Below are positions 19,701-28,207 of a stretch of 64,000 nt of DNA, one piece after another; position 1 is the stretch's first letter, and each line of letters opens with the position of its first letter. A program made the translations under genes and the position numbers. Below the pieces are notes generated by a model, which did no database searches, was not told the DNA's origin, and worked only from the letters and a program-made list of their open reading frames with translations. The stretch comes from Xanthocytophaga flava (GTDB taxonomy: Bacteria; Bacteroidota; Bacteroidia; Cytophagales; 172606-1): positions 186,001-250,000 of the forward strand of contig NZ_JASJOR010000005.1 in assembly GCF_030068545.1 (NCBI RefSeq), given 5' to 3'.

Positions 19701-20689
19701 ATACAGATGAGATTGTAGACAGATCAGAACAATGGCTGGATAAAGTACATCCGGATGACAGAGAGTCTGTATTACAGGCTCAGTTACAGCATATTAATGG
19801 AGAAGTAGAAGTATATCACGCCGAATACAGAGCCATGGGCCGAAATGATGAATACTTATGGTTTCAAAGTAGAGGCAAGGTTATCGAAAAAGATGCACTA
19901 GGGCGTCCTTTACGAATGATTGGTGTGATTCAGGACATTACTGAACGAAAGAAGATCGAAGAGCAGCTCAGACAACAAAATGAGGATCTGAAAAAGATTA
20001 ATGCTGAGTTGGATAGTTTTGTCTACCGGGCTTCCCATGATTTGCGATCTCCTTTGACATCGGTCTTGGGGTTGATAGATATATGCCGCTCCGAAGATGA
20101 AGAAAAGGAAAGAGTACATTATCTGAACCTGATGGAAAAAAGTATTGCCCGTCTAGATACATTTATTCAGGATATTATCAACTATTCTCGTAACTCCCGT
20201 ATTGAAGTAGTTCAGGACCCGATAGACTTTGGACAACTTATTCAGGAAACTATGGATGGGTTAAAGTTTATTGATGGATTTGATAACATAGAAAAAAAGG
20301 TCACGATTAATCAGCATATACCTTTCTACTCAGATGAATTTCGTTTGAAGATCATTTTTAATAATCTGATTTCTAATGCTGTAAAGTATAGATCTTCTGC
20401 CAACCGTACACCTCAGATCCATATTCAGATCACCGTAAATGCACAAATGGCTATTATGGTATTTAAGGACAATGGAATGGGCATCTCAAAAGAAAATCTG
20501 GGTAAAATATTTGATATGTTTTATAGAGCGTCTATGACGAGCAAAGGTTCAGGACTGGGACTTTATATTGTAAGAGATGTAATAGAACGGCTAAAAGGAC
20601 ATATCTCTGTTGAATCGGAACTGGATAAGTGGACAGAGTTTGTCATTCGTGTTCCTAACATACTTCCTCAGGAAAACACAGACGAATAA
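16763..20689 (+). CDS. Soluble multi-PAS sensor histidine kinase
   Basis: A 1308-residue protein without membrane segments. After a short coiled coil (about 15-60) I count seven PAS-like domains: about 90-205, 215-335, 370-485, 495-615, 640-755, 780-900 and 940-1065, several ending in the DITxRK/DITEQK linker. The fifth and sixth (RLGMWEYD and RLGIWEVD) are close copies of each other. HisKA follows with RASHDLRSPLTS and phosphorylatable His1092, then HATPase_c with DNGMGIS, FDMFYRAS and GSGLGLYIV. No receiver domain is attached and no regulator gene is adjacent, so the partner is unknown. A good terminator follows. Confidence 0.92.
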   Translation: MSELTVAHAYEDETEQLLSQLRMILDQLQPNLQKINQMNDTKKQLKEQLSLAIQNLSAFRQVASELKSGGRRTKSIPKGTSAQEQEFNLFRLVSDVVPDGMFIVESGIIQYANQAVAKLLGVENPSLLLGMLVTDVIVAPEEDMILLQMQKATAGEPAQPLIGKFLRQDESRLDVELFISKVSVGALPTLLITARDLTDKIQAQDARERLEYLLKETSSVIYAASHMPPYHVTYMSENVWFMTGYSAQQFINDTEFWMSRIHPEDKNIVLSGLTHIFEVGFLSIECRFLFADDQYHWVYNQFRLTYDTDRNVNGLVGCLLDITDKKKAEQEAALLLEETQRFNEELQASEEELMQTLDKTVELNNELAASEEFNRLIIDNANEGIIVFDNDCKYLVWNKYLERRTGRLAKDIIGQSPIELFPEIYGEDAPFGEILKRALTGETIIYPDTKITLEGRELWVSGSFSPFRNRDGEMTGVIVIVNGRTEQKQAELEINRQKNLLQAFFDAAQFFICIYEVQEDDYSLLLPNNYLAKRFGLTVEELSGKKASELPIAEAVRENWLNLLKRCLKEGVIEQVEFVQNYADQGPRWFFCNFNKIEGTNNVCAILIDITERMQIEEEKNKVLLDMQLLNTELQRSEAKLQEAQKIARLGMWEYDLGLDYAEWSDELFHIFGITKEQGSLSRAALIEATDPEYRDLLILSSQNAVEKQQEYRIELKIWRPDGDFRWLFMMGQPIVDETGVVIRLRGVCYDITQLKVAEEEKSRLLQETQQLNKELQASQSKLRKAQRIARLGIWEVDVATRTLEWSEELFHIFGIEDTSEAPTLSTFYEMVDPEFRASLKALGEAAIFFGESYEIEMRILPRDIAFRWVIGIGQPVYDDSGKVVRVVGACYDITEQKLAQNKIRELLILSNEINDRLLTSEEELRQSLENTLELNERIMESEQRWQFALEGSGEGLWDRNMLTNQVYFSARAKEILGFHTDEIVDRSEQWLDKVHPDDRESVLQAQLQHINGEVEVYHAEYRAMGRNDEYLWFQSRGKVIEKDALGRPLRMIGVIQDITERKKIEEQLRQQNEDLKKINAELDSFVYRASHDLRSPLTSVLGLIDICRSEDEEKERVHYLNLMEKSIARLDTFIQDIINYSRNSRIEVVQDPIDFGQLIQETMDGLKFIDGFDNIEKKVTINQHIPFYSDEFRLKIIFNNLISNAVKYRSSANRTPQIHIQITVNAQMAIMVFKDNGMGISKENLGKIFDMFYRASMTSKGSGLGLYIVRDVIERLKGHISVESELDKWTEFVIRVPNILPQENTDE

Positions 20690-20711
20690 AAGAAATCTAA
20701 CTAACCAAAAG

Positions 20712-20745
20712 CACCAGAAGCAAATCACTTCTGGTGTTTTTGTTT
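20712..20745 (+). terminator. Rho-independent terminator of the PAS kinase gene
   Basis: CACCAGAAG (20712-20720) and CTTCTGGTG (20728-20736) pair perfectly around a 7-base loop and are followed by TTTTTGTTTT. Confidence 0.88.
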
Positions 20746-20913
20746 TATGTCACCAGAACAAGATTAGAAAACCTGATTTATAGTTCTGGATGAAATAATC
20801 GGTTTGGCCTCAACAATATGGCGTTTCGTCGCTTAATGGGGAATGCCTATGGTATAGGGAAAAAGATAGTTTGTCTTTGCTGTATAAAATCTGAACGTGA
20901 TCCGTGAAAATTT

Positions 20914-22152
20914 ATGGCTGAGAAAATCAAACAAATCACACCAGAACGGAGAATCACATTTGATTCTGTTATCAATGTTCTGACAAGTCATTCTCTACGG
21001 GATTTTCCCCGCGAGGAATGGAAAGAAATACCAGGATTTGAAAACTATCATCTGTCTAATTATGGACGATTGAAGTCTCTGTCCCGACGAGTAGAAATGC
21101 CTCAGGGGCGTTTTCGGATGCAACCCGAGCGAATTATGCGGCTTTTTGTAACCAAAAGCAAGAATACCTATCTGAATACAGAGTCAATCCATATCAACTG
21201 TTCGCTAGGTAAAGAAGGAAAGAAGAAACGGATAGCTCTGGCTCGGTTGGTGTATTACCTGTTTGTGAGGCCCTTCGATCTGGAAGATTATAGTCTGGTG
21301 GTTTCATACAAAGACTGTAACAGTCTCAATGTCCACTACACCAATCTGGAACTGCTATCTATCAGCGAACAGAAATATAAGATGTTTGCGAAAGGCAGAG
21401 CCCGAAGCTGGCGCGCAGATCATAAGCAAGCTGTTATTCAGTATACAGTGAGTGGTACCGAAATAGCACGTTTCGAAAGTATTTATGCCGCTGAAAAGGC
21501 AACTACTATTCCTTCTGGTAGCATCTACACTACGGTATCTGGCAAAAGTTATACAGCAGGAGGATATCATTGGAGGCTCGTTGATCCTGCTCTTCAAGCA
21601 GCAAAAAAGGAAACAGAAATAAAGACAGAAGATCCTATTGAGTTTAATCTTTCTTTATGGGAAAAGGCCGGTAAACCCAAAATAGACAAAGTCCTAATTC
21701 CTCCTTATCTGAATCTATCACTGGAGGATATGGAAGGGGAACAATGGGCAGATCTGGCACACTACCAGGGATTGTATCAGGTATCTAATCTGGGGAGAGT
21801 CAAAAAGCTGGCTGGCTGGAGTAGTGCTACACGAGGTAAAATCTGGTTGCCTGAACAAATTATGGCTCTTCGTCTGAATAGTGGTAAGACAAAAGATTCG
21901 GAAGGACAAAACGGCAGATACCTATCTGTAAACCTGACAAAGAACCGACAGAAAAAACAGATCTCTATCGCCAGGTTGGTTTATTGCTGTTTTGTGGCAC
22001 CATTTGACCTGGCAGATCGTAACCTGGTAGTTATTTCTCAGAACTCTTTGCTGCCAAGTACCAATAACCTGCAGCTTATATCTGTAAAACAACGCAAAGA
22101 AAGAGAAAAAGCCCGAAGACTACAGGAAAAAGTCTTGGCTGATATTTTCTGA
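20914..22152 (+). CDS. Duplicated NUMOD4 protein with NUMOD1 module and degenerate HNH-like regions
   Basis: A 412-residue protein built from homing-endonuclease modules. NUMOD4 unit 1 (about 36-90) has EEWKEIPGFENYHLSNYGRLKSL; an HNH-like region follows (about 108-155) with ARLVYYLFV and NLELLSISEQKY. NUMOD1 (about 172-228) has QYTVSGTEIARFESIYAAEKAT and GGYHWRLV. NUMOD4 unit 2 (about 270-325) has WADLAHYQGLYQVSNLGRVKKL, with a second, shorter HNH-like remnant at the end. The usual H-I-D-G-N catalytic stretch is not conserved in either copy (VSYKDCNSLN in the first), so nuclease activity is doubtful and DNA binding is the likelier remaining function. No intron is nearby. Confidence 0.8.
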   Translation: MAEKIKQITPERRITFDSVINVLTSHSLRDFPREEWKEIPGFENYHLSNYGRLKSLSRRVEMPQGRFRMQPERIMRLFVTKSKNTYLNTESIHINCSLGKEGKKKRIALARLVYYLFVRPFDLEDYSLVVSYKDCNSLNVHYTNLELLSISEQKYKMFAKGRARSWRADHKQAVIQYTVSGTEIARFESIYAAEKATTIPSGSIYTTVSGKSYTAGGYHWRLVDPALQAAKKETEIKTEDPIEFNLSLWEKAGKPKIDKVLIPPYLNLSLEDMEGEQWADLAHYQGLYQVSNLGRVKKLAGWSSATRGKIWLPEQIMALRLNSGKTKDSEGQNGRYLSVNLTKNRQKKQISIARLVYCCFVAPFDLADRNLVVISQNSLLPSTNNLQLISVKQRKEREKARRLQEKVLADIF

Positions 22153-22167
22153 GTATATAATGGCATT

Positions 22168-22212
22168 ACTGCCCTGTAGTTACTAGTATTTCTTTAGTAA
22201 TTGCAGGGCAGT
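22168..22212. terminator. Bidirectional hairpin between convergent genes
   Basis: ACTGCCCTG (22168-22176) pairs with CAGGGCAGT (22204-22212), with an inner TTACTA/TAGTAA stem. It overlaps the last codons of ribF and follows the NUMOD4 gene, so it can end both transcripts. Confidence 0.65.
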
Positions 22213-23112
22213 TTGCTTATCCTGTAGCAATTGAGCTTTTAGGGCGTCAAGGCCATTAAACTTCTGCTCATTGCGAATCTTTTCAATGAAGGAGACTGTA
22301 ATATCTGTACCATAAATGTCTTCATCAAAATCAAAGATATTTACTTCGGCTGTACGATGTGTACCATGTATAGTGGGACGCATACCAATATTCATCATTC
22401 CTCCATGGATTTTATCAATCACCTGTACCCGTACTGCATATACTCCATCTGCCGGAATCAACTTATAGGACTCTGAAACATGTATATTCGCCGTAGGATA
22501 ACCAATGGTACGACCCAACTGATTCCCTTTTACTACTACTCCTGTCAGGCTGTAAGCCCTACCCAGGTATTCTGCAGCTATATGTACATTACCTTCCAAT
22601 AACGCCTGCCGAATCTTGGATGAACTTACCCCAACATGGTCTACATCCTGGCGGGGGATTTCCTCCACTTCAAAGCCATACAATGATGCATTCTGTGATA
22701 AATGCTCGAAGCTACCTTCTCTATTACGTCCAAACCGGTGATCATAGCCAATGACTAGCTTCTGGGTACCAATCTTATCTACCAGTATCTGGCGGATAAA
22801 TTGTTCAGAAGTTAACTCAGAAAAGTCACGGGTAAAGGGTATGATTAACAAATGCTGTACTCCCTGTAGTTGAAGCAGTTCTATCTTTTCTTCTATAGTA
22901 GATAGAAGGTGTAGATCTGTGGCTTCTGATACGACTGTACGTGGATGAGGCCAATAGGTAATTACTACACTTTCCCCACTAGTAGTTTGAGCTATTTCGC
23001 GTAATCGTGTCAGAATCTTCTGATGACCCAGATGTACTCCATCAAATGTACCACTGGTAACAATAGCGTTTGATAGTTTATGAAATTCTTCTAATGTATG
23101 GTAAATATTCAT
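22183..23112 (-). CDS. ribF: Bifunctional riboflavin kinase/FAD synthetase
   Basis: RibF makes FMN and then FAD from riboflavin in the cytoplasm. The 309-residue form starting at ATG 23112 (MNIYHTLEEF) is preferred over a start 13 codons upstream. The FAD synthetase part (about 1-175) has GTFDGVHLGHQKIL, IGYDHRFGRNREGS and VSSSKIRQALLEG. The riboflavin kinase part (about 185-309) has GRTIGYPTANIHV and a GVYAVRV strand. It lies downstream of truB, with about 70 bases from the truB stop to this start. Confidence 0.95.
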   Translation of the reverse strand: MNIYHTLEEFHKLSNAIVTSGTFDGVHLGHQKILTRLREIAQTTSGESVVITYWPHPRTVVSEATDLHLLSTIEEKIELLQLQGVQHLLIIPFTRDFSELTSEQFIRQILVDKIGTQKLVIGYDHRFGRNREGSFEHLSQNASLYGFEVEEIPRQDVDHVGVSSSKIRQALLEGNVHIAAEYLGRAYSLTGVVVKGNQLGRTIGYPTANIHVSESYKLIPADGVYAVRVQVIDKIHGGMMNIGMRPTIHGTHRTAEVNIFDFDEDIYGTDITVSFIEKIRNEQKFNGLDALKAQLLQDKQTALQLLKKY

Positions 23113-23182
23113 CTGGTAGCTGATTAAAGACAGATAAAGGATTTTCAGCAATGACTCACGATCTCACTATACTCTTATCTGT

Positions 23183-23896
23183 TTACACATCCTTTTTGTG
23201 CAAATTTATAAAATCTTCAATGCTCTGTGCATTTTCTAATCGAAACTCTCCGATACGGGTTCTGCATAATTCAGACATATAGGCTCCAGACTCCAGCAAT
23301 TGACCGAAATCTCGTACCATACTGCGTATGTAGGTGCCTTTGCTGCATACAATCCGAAAGCTTACTTCTGGAAGCTGTATCTGAGTAATCTCAAATGCTG
23401 AAATCAGTACTGTACGAGGTTTGATCTCTACATCTGCTTCTGTTTTACCTTTGCGTGCTTTATGATAGGCGCGCTTGCCATCAATACGGATAGCAGAAAA
23501 GATTGGAGGGATCTGTTGTATTTCACCTGTAAGTTTTTGTGCTGCTTCATGAATTTTCTCCACCGTAATATGATCTGTGGGGTATTCTGCATCAAACTCT
23601 GTTTCCAGATCAATAGAAGGTGTTGTTTTACCCAATACCAGTTTACCTGTGTATTCCTTTTCCTGAGCCTGGTAGGTATCAATCTGCTTGGTCATTTTTT
23701 CGGTACAAAGTATCAGCAGACCTGTTGCCAGCGGATCAAGTGTACCTGCATGTCCGATTTTTTTGGCTTTTATAGCGAATTTGAGTTTTTTAACAACATC
23801 AAAAGACGTCCAGCGTAAAGGCTTATTAATAAGAATAACCTGACCCGGATTAGGAGGTATGGGTTGATTTGACGTAAGAGGTGTACTATCCGACAT
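23183..23896 (-). CDS. truB: tRNA pseudouridine-55 synthase
   Basis: TruB converts U55 in the T-loop of tRNAs to pseudouridine. The 237-residue protein has the catalytic motif GHAGTLDPLATGLL with Asp54, preceded by KPLRWTSFDVVKKLK, and the later motifs QIPPIFSAIRIDGKRAYHKAR and CSKGTYIRSMVRDFG. It lacks the extended C-terminal PUA domain of the E. coli enzyme, as is common for short TruB proteins. Its first 11 bases overlap the end of the upstream gene at 23886-24380, suggesting cotranscription. Confidence 0.95.
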   Translation of the reverse strand: MSDSTPLTSNQPIPPNPGQVILINKPLRWTSFDVVKKLKFAIKAKKIGHAGTLDPLATGLLILCTEKMTKQIDTYQAQEKEYTGKLVLGKTTPSIDLETEFDAEYPTDHITVEKIHEAAQKLTGEIQQIPPIFSAIRIDGKRAYHKARKGKTEADVEIKPRTVLISAFEITQIQLPEVSFRIVCSKGTYIRSMVRDFGQLLESGAYMSELCRTRIGEFRLENAQSIEDFINLHKKDV

Positions 23897-24380
23897 GTAA
23901 CATAAGAATTTTTTCGGGTTCTATCTTTTGCAGGCAGTTATGCAGAAGTTCTATAGCCAGTAGTAGTGATTCTCCACTTGACTGTTTTTCTTCCGGAGTT
24001 TCGTAATATTCCTCTGCAAAATAACGCAGCTTGTCTATGGACAATTGCGAGGGTGCAAGTTTATGAATAATTTTCTCTTTATCTCTGTATGTAAACAGAG
24101 TAATTGTTGCTCCTCCCGTGCTTATGCGGTTTGCTTCCTTTGCCAGTTCCAGGTCACTATAACCAAAAACATCATCAAAGTATAGAAACACTTGTGTATA
24201 TATCCAACCAGCATAAGGGTAGTCTTCTAAAAACGTTGTATAGGTGTAAAAATCTTGTATGAAAGGAAACGTTGTTTTCTTTCGTCCCCACCACAATCTG
24301 GTCTCAACAGGTTTCCATGCTTGTTCAACGGCTTTTAAATGTTCCTGATTCAACAAATAAAATGAAGCATGACCCGACAT
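23886..24380 (-). CDS. Hypothetical protein upstream of truB
   Basis: A 164-residue soluble protein without signal peptide. It is rich in aromatic residues (TRLWWGRKKTTFPFIQDFYTYTTF, about 28-51) and has a helical C-terminal half (about 110-164). No family was recognised. The gene overlaps truB by 11 bases and so belongs to the truB-ribF transcript; a link to RNA modification or flavin supply is only suggested by position. Confidence 0.65.
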   Translation of the reverse strand: MSGHASFYLLNQEHLKAVEQAWKPVETRLWWGRKKTTFPFIQDFYTYTTFLEDYPYAGWIYTQVFLYFDDVFGYSDLELAKEANRISTGGATITLFTYRDKEKIIHKLAPSQLSIDKLRYFAEEYYETPEEKQSSGESLLLAIELLHNCLQKIEPEKILMLHVG

Positions 24381-24443
24381 AGAGGTATAAATAAGTTGTT
24401 ACAATTTTTATAGGCTGAGTCTCTCTTTACAGATAGAGGAAGA

Positions 24444-26156
24444 TCATTCGATTACCGTTTCGCTTTTCTGTAAGACCCCTGCTTTCTTTTGAAACAATTC
24501 TATAGGAAAGGCAAAAATAATCACCAGAATACAACCAATTACATTATACCAAAGGAACGCAATAGGAGTCAGCCAGTATAGCAGAAAAACAGTAATCTGA
24601 GCCAGAATAGCTCCATAGAATACTGCATAGCTACGAATGCGGCGTATATAGAAGGCACAAAGGAAAATTCCCAGAATTACGCCATAAAACAATGACCCCA
24701 GACGGTTAACAGCCTCCAGCAAATTGCCCAATTGGCCTGCATACAAAGCCACTACAATGCTAAATACTCCCCAGCCAACAGTAATCCAGCGAGACGCAGT
24801 CAGGTAACGGGCTTCTGATAAGTCCGGGCACAAAATGCGTTTGTATACGTCTATAATAGTAGTAGAGGTAAGCGAGTTTAGAGCTCCGGCTACGGAGGAC
24901 ATAGAAGCCAGTAACACAATGGCAATTAGCAAGCCTACCAACCCGGAAGGAAGAAAACGTGTGACAAAGGAGAGAAATACATAATTGGTGTCCTCTACTT
25001 TTTCTACCTTCTTGTCTTGCTTAATCAGATTTGTAACCTGAGTACGTACCTGCTGCATATGCGAACGGGTAGTATGAAACTTCTGTTCGGCTTCCACTAC
25101 GCCTTTGTCATCCCGCATTGCCTGTATTAGTGTGCGGAGGTCGTGTTGTTGTATCTTGAATAAGGAGTCTTGTTGATATTGTAATGCATTTACCTGCTGT
25201 GTATATCCATGATTGTGGAGTGCATCCAGCTCTATATGGTTGAAAAACAGAGGAGGTTGTACAAACAAATAAAAGACAAATACCATAGCCCCAATAAACA
25301 GAATCCCGAACTGCATAGGTATCTTCACAATTCCATTCATCAATAAGCCAAGACGGCTCTGAGTTACAGAGCTTCCGGACAGATAACGCCCTACCTGTGA
25401 CTGATCAGCACCAAAGTAGGAGAGAGACAGAAAGAAACCGCCTATAAGCCCTGACCAGATATTATATTGATTATTAGGATCAAACTTGAGATCAATTACA
25501 TTGAGCTTGTCAGCTTTGCCTGCTACACGCAATGCATCTGCAAAGGTAATATCCGGCGGCAGTAGCTGCACAGTCAGAAAGCCGGCCACCGCCATTCCAC
25601 TCAGAATAATAATCATCTGGGTAAGTTGGGTATAGCTTACAGCTTTGGTGCCACCACTTACAGTATACAGCAATACCAGTATACCGTTAAGTACACAGGT
25701 CCATTGTACACTCCAACCCAAAATTGATGACAACACAATGGCCGGAGCATAAATACTTACGCCTGTAGAAATACCTCTTTGAATAAGGAACAAGGTCGCT
25801 GCCAGCGTACGGGTTTTCAAGTCAAATCGACTTTCAAGGTACTCATACGCTGTATATACGTGTAATTTATGATAGATAGGTACTGCTGTTATGGACAACA
25901 CTACCATAGCTAGTGGAAGCCCGAAGTAAAACTGCACAAAGCGCATTCCATCGCCATATGCCTGACCCGGTGCAGACAGAAATGTGATTGCACTGGCCTG
26001 AGTGCCCATAATTGACAGACAAACAATATACCAGGGAAGGGAGCGGCTTGCCAGGAGGTAATCCTGCATATCACGATTACGGCGCCCTTTCCAGATACCG
26101 TATACAACAATAAGAGTGATAGTGGCTATAAGTACCAGCCAGTCAAGTTTGGTCAT
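24444..26156 (-). CDS. Sodium:solute symporter (SSS family)
   Basis: A 570-residue membrane protein with about 13 helices. Family features include MGTQASAITFLSAPGQAYGDGMRF near the N-terminus, YTAYEYLESRFDLKTRTLA, TVSGGTKAVSYTQLTQMII, the conserved LSYFGADQSQVGRYLSGSS and SMSSVAGALNSLTSTTIIDVYKR. A hydrophilic insertion rich in Gln and charged residues (about 305-380) interrupts the core, a feature of several Bacteroidota members. It imports a solute with sodium; the solute cannot be told. A 46-residue membrane protein is encoded just upstream on the same strand. Confidence 0.92.
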   Translation of the reverse strand: MTKLDWLVLIATITLIVVYGIWKGRRNRDMQDYLLASRSLPWYIVCLSIMGTQASAITFLSAPGQAYGDGMRFVQFYFGLPLAMVVLSITAVPIYHKLHVYTAYEYLESRFDLKTRTLAATLFLIQRGISTGVSIYAPAIVLSSILGWSVQWTCVLNGILVLLYTVSGGTKAVSYTQLTQMIIILSGMAVAGFLTVQLLPPDITFADALRVAGKADKLNVIDLKFDPNNQYNIWSGLIGGFFLSLSYFGADQSQVGRYLSGSSVTQSRLGLLMNGIVKIPMQFGILFIGAMVFVFYLFVQPPLFFNHIELDALHNHGYTQQVNALQYQQDSLFKIQQHDLRTLIQAMRDDKGVVEAEQKFHTTRSHMQQVRTQVTNLIKQDKKVEKVEDTNYVFLSFVTRFLPSGLVGLLIAIVLLASMSSVAGALNSLTSTTIIDVYKRILCPDLSEARYLTASRWITVGWGVFSIVVALYAGQLGNLLEAVNRLGSLFYGVILGIFLCAFYIRRIRSYAVFYGAILAQITVFLLYWLTPIAFLWYNVIGCILVIIFAFPIELFQKKAGVLQKSETVIE

Positions 26157-26291
26157 TCCGGTTCCGAAAGGTGGTTTTCGAATGTATATGAGTAAAGCTG
26201 TTTAGTCAGGAACAGCTGAAATATCCTGGCTGCAAAAAGATAGGATTTTTGCCACAGATACAATACTTACGTGGTGAACGGTAAATATATT

Positions 26292-26432
26292 TTACTCAAA
26301 TGATTTTGTGAACCAGTAAAACAGCAGAATAAGTGCTACCAGATTCAAAAGGACAAAGCTGTACATCCGAGGCCAGGTATTGAGAAAAGGAGGAAGTTCG
26401 TTTGTTGTATCGTTATCCCTAATCGTAAGCAT
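26292..26432 (-). CDS. Small single-span membrane protein (46 aa) upstream of the symporter
   Basis: The frame reads MLTIRDNDTTNELPPFLNTW at the N-terminus, then PRMYSFVLLNLVALILLFYW and FTKSFE before TAA. It has one strong membrane helix (about 24-41) preceded by a Pro-Pro-Phe-Leu-x-x-Trp segment. It ends 135 bases before the sodium:solute symporter start and reads in the same direction, like the small helper subunits that precede some transporters. The coding call rests on the clean frame and membrane-protein composition; function is inference. Confidence 0.65.
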   Translation of the reverse strand: MLTIRDNDTTNELPPFLNTWPRMYSFVLLNLVALILLFYWFTKSFE

Positions 26433-26544
26433 TGAATCAAAACAGAAAGCAGCGTAAATACTAATTTAATTTCAGTTTCAGAATAGCCGGATCAATTATA
26501 GAGGCTATATATAAATTGCATGGTCTTAACAGCATTTACGAGCA

Positions 26545-26580
26545 AAAAGCCCGCCAAAAATAGCGGGCTTTTGTTATTTT
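26545..26580 (-). terminator. Terminator after the superoxide dismutase gene
   Basis: AAAAGCCCGC (26545-26554) pairs with GCGGGCTTTT (26563-26572), and T-rich sequence flanks both sides. It lies 22 bases after the sod stop codon and could act in both directions. Confidence 0.88.
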
Positions 26581-26593
26581 TATAAATTAAAGC

Positions 26594-27205
26594 TTATTTT
26601 TTAGCTGCTTCATAGTGTTGGTTTGCTGCATCCCAGTTTACTACGTTCCAGAATGCACCGATATAATCAGGACGCTTGTTCTGATATTTCAGGTAATAGG
26701 CATGTTCCCATACATCCAGACCCAATACAGGAGTTCCTTTTTTCTCCGCTACATCCATCAGAGGATTATCTTGATTAGGAGTAGAAGTGATTGCCAGTTC
26801 TCCGCTAGGCTCAACAATTAACCATGCCCAGCCAGAACCAAAACGACCTACACCTGCTTTGGTAAATTCTTCCTTGAATGCATCAAAAGAACCAAATTTT
26901 TTGTCAATAGCAGCAGCCAGTGAACCTGTAGGTTTGCCGCCTTCATTTTTCTTCAGGATGTTCCAGAAGAAAGTGTGGTTCCAGTGACCACCACCATTGT
27001 TGCGAACAGGTGCTGGGTATTTGCTTATATTCTTAATCAAATCTTCAAGGCTTAGATTGGCCAGGTCAGTCCCATTTACCGCGTTATTTAAGTTTGTCAC
27101 ATAAGCCTGGTGATGTTTGCCATGGTGAATTTCCATAGTTGCTTTGTCAATAAATGGTTCTAGCGCATCATGAGCGTACGGAAGGGGAGCTAATTCAAAT
27201 GCCAT
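26594..27205 (-). CDS. sodA: Superoxide dismutase (Fe/Mn family, Mn-like residues)
   Basis: The enzyme dismutates superoxide to oxygen and hydrogen peroxide. The 203-residue protein has all metal ligands: His27 in MEIHHGKHH, His77 in GGGHWNHTFFW, and Asp164 and His168 in LDVWEHAYYLKY. The Gly-Gly-His before the second ligand and Gln145 in NQDNP match the manganese subtype more than the iron subtype; a cambialistic enzyme remains possible. No signal peptide is present, so it is cytoplasmic. It is monocistronic with a strong terminator. Confidence 0.95.
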   Translation of the reverse strand: MAFELAPLPYAHDALEPFIDKATMEIHHGKHHQAYVTNLNNAVNGTDLANLSLEDLIKNISKYPAPVRNNGGGHWNHTFFWNILKKNEGGKPTGSLAAAIDKKFGSFDAFKEEFTKAGVGRFGSGWAWLIVEPSGELAITSTPNQDNPLMDVAEKKGTPVLGLDVWEHAYYLKYQNKRPDYIGAFWNVVNWDAANQHYEAAKK

Positions 27206-27386
27206 AAAAATAAATAGTTTAAGGTTGAAAGTTGAAAAATAGTATAAGTTATTATTACTAAAAAAGGGTTATGGATAATCTTTGTTTAGTATTTTAATTA
27301 ACACGAGAAAAAACAATTAGTTTCATTGAATTGGCTTTTCTTTCATAAAAGAAGCATTCTTTGACTCCTATTCTCCCGTTATATGA

Positions 27387-27833
27387 TTAGTTTCTAAGGC
27401 GTTGAAAAAAGGCTTTTATCAGCGATTCGGATTCTGCTGCCAGCACACCTGATACTACCTGTGTTTTGGGGTGAAGCAGGTTCGTATCTTTCCCTGCATA
27501 CCCTCGTTTATCATCCGAAGCCCCATACACCAGCCTTCCTATCTGCGCCCAGAATAGTGCTCCTGCACACATTACACAAGGTTCCAGAGTGACATACAGT
27601 GTGCATCGGTTCAGGTATTTAGCATTCAGATGCTGAGCTGCAGCTGTAATCGCCAGCATTTCTGCATGTGCTGTCACATCATGCAGCTTTTCGGTCTGGT
27701 TATATCCTTTGCCAATGATTTTTCCTTCCGCTACCACAATCGCTCCTACAGGTATTTCTCCTTCCTCAAAAGCATAATAGGCAAGTTCAAGTGCCCGATA
27801 CATCCATGTCTCATATGTAGGTTGACCAATCAT
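27387..27833 (-). CDS. tadA: tRNA adenosine-34 deaminase
   Basis: TadA deaminates A34 to inosine in tRNA-Arg(ACG), which lets one tRNA read CGU, CGC and CGA. The 148-residue protein has the cytidine deaminase zinc motifs HAE (His56, catalytic Glu58) and PCVMC (Cys86, Cys89). Substrate preference for tRNA rather than free bases is inferred from length and overall match. The gene diverges from tRNA-Arg(ACG) at 27978, its expected substrate. Confidence 0.93.
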   Translation of the reverse strand: MIGQPTYETWMYRALELAYYAFEEGEIPVGAIVVAEGKIIGKGYNQTEKLHDVTAHAEMLAITAAAQHLNAKYLNRCTLYVTLEPCVMCAGALFWAQIGRLVYGASDDKRGYAGKDTNLLHPKTQVVSGVLAAESESLIKAFFQRLRN

Positions 27834-27906
27834 TATCTGTGAATCATGTAGTTTTTCTGCAAAAAAAGAGACTTTCCGGAGAAAATTTAAATCTTTAAAG
27901 ATTTTT

Positions 27907-27937
27907 TTTGGAGTTTATATTTTTATCTCTACCTTTG
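27907..27937 (+). promoter_or_regulatory. Promoter of tRNA-Arg, TTTG-N19-TACCTTTG
   Basis: TTTG at 27907-27910 and TACCTTTG at 27930-27937 are separated by 19 bases and match the Bacteroidota primary sigma consensus exactly. The tRNA begins 41 bases downstream. Confidence 0.85.
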
Positions 27938-27977
27938 CAGCCCGTAAACGATAGAACAACACGTTTTATGTTTATAC

Positions 27978-28051
27978 GGACTCGTAGCTCAATTGGATAG
28001 AGCATCTGACTACGGATCAGAAGGTTTGGGGTTCGACTCCCTACGAGTCCA
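27978..28051 (+). tRNA. tRNA-Arg (anticodon ACG)
   Basis: The 74 bases fold as a cloverleaf: acceptor stem GGACTCG/CGAGTCC, D arm GCTCAATTGGATAGAGC, anticodon stem TCTGA/TCAGA around loop CTACGGA, and T loop GTTCGACTC. The anticodon is ACG, whose A34 is normally converted to inosine by TadA, encoded next door. CCA is not encoded. The prophage integrase lies downstream, so the 3' half of this tRNA is the likely attachment site. Confidence 0.96.
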
Positions 28052-28065
28052 CAACATGTTAAGTA

Positions 28066-28098
28066 CAGCCCGCAGATTTAATACTGACGGGCTTTTTT
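28066..28098 (+). terminator. Terminator after tRNA-Arg
   Basis: AGCCCG-n-AG and CT-n2-CGGGCT pair around an AT-rich loop, followed by TTTTTTATTTT, 15 bases after the tRNA. Confidence 0.75.
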
Positions 28099-28207
28099 AT
28101 TTTCTGCCCTTTCAGGATATCCCCAAAAAAAGCCACTTACAACTATTTTCAAGCCCGATTTGACGGAATTCGCTTGCTCATTTTTCAATAAAAATTGAAA
28201 GTGGATT

